Shown here in pieces: positions 1 to 6,303 of a stretch of 7,241 nt of DNA. The translations under genes were made by a program, and so were the position numbers. This stretch comes from JAHJDO01 sp030671985 [NCBI: bacterium] (GTDB lineage Bacteria; JAHJDO01). Within the stretch, counting starts at the first letter, position 1, and each line of letters starts with the position of its first letter. Under the pieces are notes generated by a model that was not told the origin of the DNA, made no database searches, and worked only from the letters and a program-made list of their open reading frames with translations. The stretch lies in the NCBI GenBank assembly GCA_030671985.1, contig DAOVHI010000070.1, positions 1 through 7,241 of the forward strand, written 5' to 3'.

Positions 1-126
1 AAAAACATTGATGATGTGGTTAAGGTTGGAGACAAGCTAACCGTCAAGGTAACTGAAATAGATTCTCAGGGCAGAATCAAGTTAAGCCGTAAGGCAGTAA
101 TAGAGGAAGAGAAAAAAGACAAATAG
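1..126 (+). CDS. pnp: Polynucleotide phosphorylase, C-terminal end (partial)
   Basis: This is the 3' end of a gene that enters from the left edge; 41 codons are visible before the TAG stop at 124-126. The peptide reads as the last part of an S1 RNA-binding domain, with [11 protein letters not shown], then [13 protein letters not shown], and a short charged tail (EEEKKDK). The signature 'VGD...V.V..ID..GRI.LSRK' is typical of the S1 domain that ends PNPase, the phosphate-dependent 3'-5' exoribonuclease of the cytoplasm and RNA degradosome. Other S1 proteins (RpsA, Rne/Rng-type) share the fold, so the name rests on the terminal position, the acidic/lysine-rich tail and the common placement of pnp near such genes. 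The catalytic RNase PH and KH domains lie outside the window. The dut start is 9 bases after the stop, so the two genes are probably cotranscribed. Confidence 0.8.
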   Translation, partial: KNIDDVVKVGDKLTVKVTEIDSQGRIKLSRKAVIEEEKKDK

Positions 127-129
127 GAA
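125..129 (+). promoter_or_regulatory. Ribosome binding site of dut overlapping the pnp stop
   Basis: AGGAA lies 6-7 bases before the TTG at 136 and shares its first two bases with the pnp stop codon TAG. The good spacing supports TTG 136 as the dut start and suggests that ribosomes ending pnp translation can pass directly to dut. There is no ATG or GTG better placed in this frame before the conserved core of the enzyme. Confidence 0.6.
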
Positions 130-135
130 CTGGTT

Positions 136-585
136 TTGAAAGAGATAAAAGTAGAAGTAGCGCACGTCGCCGGCTCGGAGGATCTGTCGCTTCCTAAATA
201 TATGACTGAATATGCAAGCGGCATGGATCTGGCTGCTGCTGTTGAGGAAGATACGATTTTGAAGCCGGGGGAAATCAAACTGGTTCCTACAGGTGTTCAA
301 ATAGCCATTCCGTCGGGATATGAAGGGCAGGTCAGACCAAGAAGTGGGCTTGCTCTTAAACATGGAATAAGTATTGTTAACAGCCCCGGTACGATTGATG
401 CGGATTACAGAGGCGAAGTAGGGGTTATACTGGTAAATCTTGGGAAAAAAGATTTTTTAATCCATCGCGGAGATCGGATAGCGCAGCTCATAATTAACAA
501 GGTTGCTAGAGCTGATTTAGTGTACGTTGACAAGCTGACCCAAACCTCCAGAAATGCCGGAGGTTTCGGACATACGGGACTATAA
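136..585 (+). CDS. dut: dUTP diphosphatase (dUTPase)
   Basis: This homotrimeric cytoplasmic enzyme hydrolyses dUTP to dUMP and pyrophosphate, keeping uracil out of DNA and supplying the dTMP pathway. All five motifs of the trimeric family are present in order in 149 residues, the usual length. Motif 1 is ASGMDLAA (27-34). Motif 2 is [11 protein letters not shown] (68-78). Motif 3 is [13 protein letters not shown] (85-97), with the expected catalytic Asp88 and the deoxyribose-discriminating Tyr91. Motif 4 is GDRIAQLII (112-120). Motif 5 is [10 protein letters not shown] (139-148), whose Phe144 should close over the uracil. Nothing is missing, so it should be active. The start is TTG, supported by an AGGA sequence at proper spacing. 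The gene sits 9 bases after pnp and 2 bases before ftsK, consistent with one operon. No promoter can be seen between these genes. Confidence 0.97.
   Translation: MKEIKVEVAHVAGSEDLSLPKYMTEYASGMDLAAAVEEDTILKPGEIKLVPTGVQIAIPSGYEGQVRPRSGLALKHGISIVNSPGTIDADYRGEVGVILVNLGKKDFLIHRGDRIAQLIINKVARADLVYVDKLTQTSRNAGGFGHTGL
542..566 (+). promoter_or_regulatory. Inverted repeat covering GGAGG upstream of ftsK
   Basis: AAACCTCC (542-549) and GGAGGTTT (559-566) are perfect reverse complements separated by a 9-base loop, inside the last codons of dut. The right arm contains GGAGG, a full anti-Shine-Dalgarno match, but it ends 24 bases before the ftsK TTG start, too far for ordinary initiation. No T-run follows, so it is not a typical intrinsic terminator. 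It could act in translational coupling or mRNA stability. It could also be a by-product of the Gly-Gly codons of dUTPase motif 5 meeting a chance complement. The structure is seen; a role is inference. Confidence 0.35.
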
Positions 586-587
586 AC

Positions 588-2675
588 TTGTTTAGTTCTT
601 TAAAAGAAAAACAGAGAAACGATTTAATTGGATTGTTGCTTCTTGCCTTTAGTATCCTTATCTTTATTAGTCTGAAATCCTATGATTCTGCAGATATCGC
701 ATTTAATATATCGACCCCTAATAGGCCTGTACACAATTATATCGGTATAAGCGGGGCGTATATTGGGTTTGGACTTTTTCTTGCTCTGGGATTTGCGGCC
801 TATTTTGTACCAATTATAGGCTTTATTTCAAGTATTAATAGGTTCAGGCAGAAACCGCCGCAGAATATATATGTAAAAATACTTGGCATAGTTTTGCTTT
901 TATGTGGAGGAGCGGTTTTATTTGTTCTGATCAATATGCTCTCACTGAAGATTTTTCTTTTAGCAAACAGGTTTGAGGCAGGCGGTATATTAGGGCTTTT
1001 TCTGGCAGAACAGCTAAAAACGTATCTGGAGCAAACCGGAGCTTATATTGTAGCGGTAACAGTATTTATTTCCGGTTTTCTTTTATGTACAGAGTTTTCT
1101 CTCTCTGCTTTCAGTTCATATATTGCCGGCAAGTTCTCAAAAAAGGATTTAATTATTAATAGAAACATTACAAGAAAGATTAGAACCGCAGGGCTAAAAC
1201 AAGTTCAAACAAAAGCTGTTTCAGAAAAGCAGTCTGTCTCTAAAGAAACCGTTGCTTCGGTTCAGCCTGATGTATTCCAACTGCCGCCATTAACACTGCT
1301 GGATTTACCTTCGGAGTCTGATATGGCAAGTGATGACGCAAGCATGTTGGATTCAAACTCTGAAATACTGGAACAGACACTTCGTGATTTTGGCATAGAG
1401 GCAAAGGTTACTCAGATCAATCAAGGACCTGCTATCACAAGTTATGAATTACAGCCTGCGCCCGGAGTAAAGGTGCAAAATATTGTTGCGCTTGCAAATG
1501 ATATAGCGTTGAATCTTAAAGCACAAAGTGTTCGCATTGTGGCGCCAATTCCAGGAAAGGATGTTGTAGGAATTGAAATCCCAAATAGAAAAAGACAGCC
1601 CGTATATCTGAGAGAAGTGCTGGAGTCAAACGCTTTTAAGAATACTAAGTCAAAACTTGCGCTGGCGTTTGGAAAGGATATTCAGGGAGAATGTTTGGTT
1701 GCGGATATTGAGGATATGCCTCATATTTTAATTGCAGGAACTACCGGAGCAGGTAAGTCTGTATGTATTAGTAGTCTTATAATGAGTATGCTGTATAACT
1801 CATATCCGAGTGAAGTTCAATTTTTGATGATAGATCCAAAAATGGTGGAATTGTCGGCTTTTTCAGATATTCCTCAGCTCATAACTCCAATAGTAACTGA
1901 TGCAAAAAAAGCGGCCAATGCTCTGAAATGGATCGTGGGAGAGATGGAGGATAGATATCAAAAACTTGCAAAAGCGAATGTGCGCAATATTGCCGGATAT
2001 AACAAGATAGTTTCTGAGGGGAACATGCCGTATATTGTTGTAGTTATTGATGAATTGGCAGATTTAATGAGTGTTGCGCGTAGAGATGTTGAAGAATCAA
2101 TTACCAGATTGGCGCAACTTTCAAGAGCTGCCGGAATTCATATCATTCTTGCCACTCAAAGACCGTCGGTTGATGTGATAACAGGTGTTATTAAAGCTAA
2201 TTTCCCATGTAGACTCTCATTTCAGGTTTCTTCCAAGGTGGATTCCAGAACCGTTCTTGATATGAACGGAGCAGAGATTCTTCTTGGCAAGGGAGATATG
2301 TTATTTCTGCCCGCCGGCTCACCAAAGCCTGTGAGAGCGCAGGCATGTTTTGTATCTGATAAGGAAATATCAAGGACAGTCAATTTTCTCAAAAAACAGG
2401 CGGCTCCTTCGTACAGAAAGGAAATTCTTGAAGAACCTAAGGCTGAAGCGGCAAATGGAGAAGAATGGGAAAAAGATGATCTGTTTGAAGACGCTGTAAA
2501 AGTAGTTTTAGACACACATCAAGCATCTTCTTCAGTCCTGCAGCGCCGTCTCAGGATCGGATACGCAAGAGCTGCACGGCTTATTGATATGATGGAAGCC
2601 GAAGGTATTGTGGGCTCCCTCAAAGGAAGTAAAGGCCGAGAGATCCTCATAGATTCTTACGAAGCTGAAGAGTAA
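588..2675 (+). CDS. ftsK: FtsK/SpoIIIE family DNA translocase
   Basis: This is a membrane-anchored ATPase that pumps double-stranded DNA at the division septum and helps resolve the chromosome terminus. The 695 residues contain, in order: an N-terminal membrane domain of about four hydrophobic segments (roughly 13-29, 52-82, 95-126, 151-180); a short linker (182-232); the alpha domain (235-335); a RecA-like motor with Walker A GTTGAGKS at 384-391 and Walker B VVVIDE at 484-489, followed by ATQRPSVDVITG; and a C-terminal winged-helix gamma domain (630-690) with the conserved RIGYARAARLIDMM core that reads polar guide sequences (KOPS/SRS). The linker is short, as in SpoIIIE-like proteins rather than E. 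coli FtsK. The TTG at 588 is the only usable start in this frame after a stop at 528-530, and it puts the first membrane helix at the normal distance. Its ribosome site is weak (GGGA at 576-579), so coupling to dut is likely. The gene ends in tandem stops TAA TAG. Confidence 0.97.
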   Translation: MFSSLKEKQRNDLIGLLLLAFSILIFISLKSYDSADIAFNISTPNRPVHNYIGISGAYIGFGLFLALGFAAYFVPIIGFISSINRFRQKPPQNIYVKILGIVLLLCGGAVLFVLINMLSLKIFLLANRFEAGGILGLFLAEQLKTYLEQTGAYIVAVTVFISGFLLCTEFSLSAFSSYIAGKFSKKDLIINRNITRKIRTAGLKQVQTKAVSEKQSVSKETVASVQPDVFQLPPLTLLDLPSESDMASDDASMLDSNSEILEQTLRDFGIEAKVTQINQGPAITSYELQPAPGVKVQNIVALANDIALNLKAQSVRIVAPIPGKDVVGIEIPNRKRQPVYLREVLESNAFKNTKSKLALAFGKDIQGECLVADIEDMPHILIAGTTGAGKSVCISSLIMSMLYNSYPSEVQFLMIDPKMVELSAFSDIPQLITPIVTDAKKAANALKWIVGEMEDRYQKLAKANVRNIAGYNKIVSEGNMPYIVVVIDELADLMSVARRDVEESITRLAQLSRAAGIHIILATQRPSVDVITGVIKANFPCRLSFQVSSKVDSRTVLDMNGAEILLGKGDMLFLPAGSPKPVRAQACFVSDKEISRTVNFLKKQAAPSYRKEILEEPKAEAANGEEWEKDDLFEDAVKVVLDTHQASSSVLQRRLRIGYARAARLIDMMEAEGIVGSLKGSKGREILIDSYEAEE

Positions 2676-5600
2676 TAGTCTTCTTTTCCAGAGCATCTAT
2701 CCTGCGGCAGAAATCTACAAACTTTGGATAATCCGAGACGGAGATTTCCTGAGGGTGAAGTTCAAAGTGTTGTTTTACTTCCAGTGTGTTCTTATTTAAC
2801 GTAAATTCAACAAGATATTTACCGAATTTACTCTCTTCGGCGATATCTTGAGGCGTATCCTTAATGATAAAATTGTCAGGGATATTTATATCAAACTGCT
2901 GATCCATGTATAGAGGGGCAAATCCAAGGTTTATTACAATTGGGAATTTGCGCTGAATTTTCTGTATATATTTTTTACTGAGTTCCAGTTTAAAAGGAAT
3001 AGGGCTGAATGTAAACTCATCATCTCGTCCGGATACCTGCAGAAGAAAATCTGATATCGTGAATTTGTATTTTATGCAAAACGGATCTTCCTGGTTCTCT
3101 ATATTCGGAAATTCCGCCTTTTCCAAAACAGGTTCTCCAAAAGATTTTGCCAGTCCTTTTTCAATATATTTGTCCCACAGGTTTTTTTCTATGCCCTCAA
3201 GAAAAATAAGACGAAATAAACCGGATAAATTGCCCAGATAGGTTTCATCTGCCAAACAATCGGATTTTCCGTTAATATCTTTGTTAATATTTATAACCAG
3301 TTTTACTTTTGCTCCGTTAGCCGAAATATTTAAAGGAGGGGTTTTGCATATCTGATAATTGGTTGTATTAAAAACAAGCGCATCCGCATTTGTTAAACTC
3401 GAAGAAATTTCGCCGAATTTAAGATATTTGTTGCTTACGTCAAGCCAAATATTTTCTCCCTGAAGATTAAGTCTTACAAGTGGTGTTTGGAAAGCTCCAT
3501 AATAAGGCATGTCCATTTTTGCAAGTGTATTTGGCCTTACAAGAATATAAGCTGTATCAAGCCCTGCTATATCAAGCATAACTTTCAGCAAGATAGTTTT
3601 ATTCCCACTTTTTTTTGTCAAGGTAGATATTGCCGAATCAAATCCGGCGCTGTTATGTTTAATAGTCCTGTTTACATAGTAGTATATTGCTTCTGCCTTT
3701 TCCTTGGAGGTGTTACGATTCTTCGTGATTTCATAGGTTGTATCTCTAAGCAGTGACGTAACAATGGACGTTCCCATCATTAAACTTCTGTAGAGAGCAT
3801 CCACCTTATCTATTTTCATAGAGTCTGTTATAGTAACATTAGGCAATATATCTTCTTTTGGAGGCATCATAGCCTCTTTTGTAACGCTCGGAACATCATG
3901 GCACCCAAATTGAACAAGTTTTCTGTTGCCTTCCAAATTCCTCTCTTCTCTTACTATGTTATCTCCTAAATTTTTAGATATATACGAGACCTTAATATCT
4001 GACGGGAATATCACTGTATAACGGGACCAGAGGAGAGCTTCATTAAATGTCTGAAAATAAAAAGTCGGCAGTCTAAAATGACCTTTGGCTATGTTGTATT
4101 TTTTATGTTCAACAGTATATTTATATTCTATCACTGCACCCTTTTCTAATCCATGAACAGAGTAGACGTGTTTGCCTTTTATCTTTACCGGTTCTAATAT
4201 TGTCCCGTCTTTAAGAAATACTCTTAATTCCTCAAGCTTGCCGGGAATATAAATTTCACCATATTTTTCTATTCCTATTTCGCTAAAAATTTTAACTATC
4301 CTGTGTGTCGTCTCTCTATAACTGCCGTCTGCATTAAGAACGACAATATTCCCGTTATATAAAGCGGCAGTGAAGGCGTTTGGAAGTTCGCTTAGGTCTT
4401 TATTTTTTTCAATTAGTTTTACTGTGTTGAATTTCTTTTGAATATATGGTGCTGCTGTACGTGCTTTTATTTCAGTTAACATATTTCTAAGTTCAAAGTC
4501 GCGCGGAGCAAGTTTTAGAGCGTCTCTCCATGCTTTTATTGTGCCGTTTGTCTTATTCTCAGAATAGAAAAGATTTCCCAATGTTTTATGGCACACACTG
4601 TATGTTGGGACGATATCCAGAATATCTCTATACTGTTTATATGCGCTTTTATAGTCTCCCAATTTAGAATATAATCTGCCCAATTTCATGCGTAAATCAA
4701 TTCTCAGCGGATTAGCTTTTATACGAGCATCGTACTGTGCCGCAGCCTGATCATACTTACTTTCTTTTAGCAAGAGGGAAATAGGTATGCGCCCGCTTTT
4801 CTTGTAAAACTTATTAGCTTTATCAAACCTGTTTTTGCCGGCATATAATTCTGCTTTGAGTGCTAAGGCGTCTTTTAGCTCAGGATTGATTTTTAAAGCC
4901 GAATCAATGGATTTTTCGGCTTCTAAATCCCATCCTTTCTTCTTGTAAACTCTTCCAATATCAACATAGCCGACAGCAAACTCAGGATTTATTTTTATTG
5001 TGTGTTTAAATTTTTCTATCGCTTTTTCGTATAACTTATTTCTCTCAAAATATGCGCCCAGTGCTTGCAGAGCAGGTACGTGCCGGTCGTCATACTCAAT
5101 AACTTTATTGTAAAAGTTCTTTGCCTTGTTTTCTCTTTCTATTTTTGGAAGAAACCTAGCTTGCTCGTACATCCAGCCTATTGCGTATAAAAATCTGGAG
5201 AATTTAGGTTGAAGTTCAATTGCCCGCTTTAAATATTTTATTCCGTCATCCTGCAATCCTTGGCAGTAAAGATGCATGCCGGTATAGTAATAGTTCAGAG
5301 CTTTATTATCTAAACATTCAATGTTATTGTCATTGCGAACGGAGGAAAGCAATCCGGTTGTGGATTGCCGCGGCGTTTTGAACGCTTTCGAAATTTCTTG
5401 CAATGACGAGGATGATAACTTATCTATAAACTTCAGGTTTGCGCAAGTTCTTTTCTTCTTGTCGGTTACCCTTAACTTAAATGTCCAGTTACTTAATTCT
5501 GGCTCACAAACAGATTTGATAAGCAAAGAATTCCATCCTTCATCCAGAGAAGCATGGAATGAATTTGTTAAAGGATAGAAGTTTACATATTGATCGCACA

Positions 5601-6303
5601 CGGAGACGGATTGATGGTTTACCCATGCTTTCCACGACTGCGGTGTTTGAAGCTCAAAAATCACAGTCTGTTTAAAAGGAGAATGTATAAATGTCTGAGC
5701 ATAAGCGCATCCGACATTCGGCTTAATTATCTGTTTGAAATCGACTAAGCCATTTCTGAAGATGTTTTCAAAACGTCTCCAGCGAATCTCTCCGCTGTAT
5801 CCGCGATAGTTGGTGTCAAATTCAATCTCTTGTTCCGGAGGAAATTTTTCATAAAGACATGAGCGTCCAAATCTGCCAAACGGACCTATTACTGCCCATT
5901 CAGTTACATATCCAAAAGAATCGTAGATTTTTTTAGCCTTTTTTGGCTGATGAACGAGATTATAGAATTTTACCAGAACCTGTTTTGCAAGAAACTTGTT
6001 TTCACTGTTATTTATTCCGCTTTTTAGTATCTTTTCAAGAATCTTAATGGCTTTTCTATAAGTCGCAGACTTATTAAACCTCTCAGATGAGTTCAACATG
6101 TTTTGTAATATAACTGTGCTCCTTATAGAATCGGGATTTTCCTTTAATGTTTTTAGCCGGCTGTCCAGCATTTCGTCATACCTTCCTCCGGCTTCATACG
6201 CGAAGGCTATGCTCTCATATGAAGATATTACATTAGTTGCACTTGCCCAGGTCGTCAGGCATACAAATATTACTAAAATAAAAATTTTAAATAATTTCAT
6301 CAT
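2647..6303 (-). CDS. Secreted TPR protein with DUF3857 and degenerate transglutaminase-like domain
   Basis: This 1218-residue exported protein has no name I can assign. Visible parts, in order: a signal peptide with hydrophobic core 4-16 and an A-S-A cleavage site at 20-22; helical TPR-like segments (about 27-130); a beta-rich module opening with WAVIGPFGRFG at 136-146, probably jelly-roll or galactose-binding-like (about 135-290); a linker (295-334) that includes an in-frame palindromic repeat; about eight TPRs (335-605), e.g. the units ending KINPEF and KINPEL; a DUF3857-type beta domain (about 640-790); a transglutaminase-like domain (about 850-965); and a C-terminal beta region ending in the DYPKFVDFC motif. 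In the transglutaminase-like part, the position expected for the catalytic Cys is Ser899 (SGNKTILL), and that for His is Thr940 (FQTPL). Asp955 (WLDVS) remains. It is therefore probably non-catalytic and likely a periplasmic or outer-surface assembly/binding protein. ATG 6303 overlaps the upstream stop as ATGATG; the second ATG (6300) is equally possible. The 3' end overlaps ftsK. Confidence 0.87.
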   Translation of the reverse strand: MMKLFKIFILVIFVCLTTWASATNVISSYESIAFAYEAGGRYDEMLDSRLKTLKENPDSIRSTVILQNMLNSSERFNKSATYRKAIKILEKILKSGINNSENKFLAKQVLVKFYNLVHQPKKAKKIYDSFGYVTEWAVIGPFGRFGRSCLYEKFPPEQEIEFDTNYRGYSGEIRWRRFENIFRNGLVDFKQIIKPNVGCAYAQTFIHSPFKQTVIFELQTPQSWKAWVNHQSVSVCDQYVNFYPLTNSFHASLDEGWNSLLIKSVCEPELSNWTFKLRVTDKKKRTCANLKFIDKLSSSSLQEISKAFKTPRQSTTGLLSSVRNDNNIECLDNKALNYYYTGMHLYCQGLQDDGIKYLKRAIELQPKFSRFLYAIGWMYEQARFLPKIERENKAKNFYNKVIEYDDRHVPALQALGAYFERNKLYEKAIEKFKHTIKINPEFAVGYVDIGRVYKKKGWDLEAEKSIDSALKINPELKDALALKAELYAGKNRFDKANKFYKKSGRIPISLLLKESKYDQAAAQYDARIKANPLRIDLRMKLGRLYSKLGDYKSAYKQYRDILDIVPTYSVCHKTLGNLFYSENKTNGTIKAWRDALKLAPRDFELRNMLTEIKARTAAPYIQKKFNTVKLIEKNKDLSELPNAFTAALYNGNIVVLNADGSYRETTHRIVKIFSEIGIEKYGEIYIPGKLEELRVFLKDGTILEPVKIKGKHVYSVHGLEKGAVIEYKYTVEHKKYNIAKGHFRLPTFYFQTFNEALLWSRYTVIFPSDIKVSYISKNLGDNIVREERNLEGNRKLVQFGCHDVPSVTKEAMMPPKEDILPNVTITDSMKIDKVDALYRSLMMGTSIVTSLLRDTTYEITKNRNTSKEKAEAIYYYVNRTIKHNSAGFDSAISTLTKKSGNKTILLKVMLDIAGLDTAYILVRPNTLAKMDMPYYGAFQTPLVRLNLQGENIWLDVSNKYLKFGEISSSLTNADALVFNTTNYQICKTPPLNISANGAKVKLVININKDINGKSDCLADETYLGNLSGLFRLIFLEGIEKNLWDKYIEKGLAKSFGEPVLEKAEFPNIENQEDPFCIKYKFTISDFLLQVSGRDDEFTFSPIPFKLELSKKYIQKIQRKFPIVINLGFAPLYMDQQFDINIPDNFIIKDTPQDIAEESKFGKYLVEFTLNKNTLEVKQHFELHPQEISVSDYPKFVDFCRRIDALEKKTITLQLRKNL
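5329..5407. repeat. 79-bp palindromic repeat element inside a coding gene
   Basis: The terminal inverted repeats GTCATTGC (5329-5336) and GCAATGAC (5400-5407) are perfect over 8 bases. Inside are GCAATCC (5349-5355) and GGATTGC (5362-5368) around a 6-base loop, then GCGTT/AACGC (5373-5377 and 5381-5385) around TTG, and the palindrome TTTCGAAA (5386-5393). The outer and inner arms follow the pattern GTCATTGCGA...GGA...AAGCAATCC, which I recall as the ends of palindromic repeats scattered through many bacterial genomes. About 49% of its bases are G or C (39 of 79 by hand count), more than the flanks appear to have. It encodes residues 299-325 of the minus-strand TPR protein without breaking the frame. 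No clear target-site duplication is seen, and no second copy lies in this window. It is probably a non-autonomous element that was domesticated as linker sequence. Confidence 0.6.

Noticed and set aside
2222-2515. Minus-strand open frame of 97 codons inside ftsK.
   Set aside because: It lies opposite the conserved motor and gamma domains of FtsK. The translated sequence is low-complexity and serine-rich, as expected for an antisense shadow.
2667-2687. Possible intrinsic terminator at the end of ftsK: GAAGA / TCTTC stem around the stop codon, followed by TTTT.
   Set aside because: The stem is only 5 bp with two G-C pairs and the T-run is four bases then CC. It is too weak to call, and it lies in coding sequence of the convergent gene.
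4490-5300. TPR coding repeats considered as DNA-level tandem repeats or a CRISPR-like array.
   Set aside because: The units are similar only at protein level with diverged codons. There are no identical DNA repeats or regular spacers.
5321-5578. Plus-strand open frame of 85 codons across the palindromic element.
   Set aside because: It is antisense to the continuous TPR protein gene, has no ribosome site or recognisable domain, and its opening owes partly to the repeat reading open on both strands.
6238-6303. Lipoprotein signal with Cys15 in the large minus-strand protein.
   Set aside because: The residues before Cys (I-F-V) do not form a lipobox and the Cys sits inside the hydrophobic core. 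The A-S-A site at 20-22 fits signal peptidase I better.
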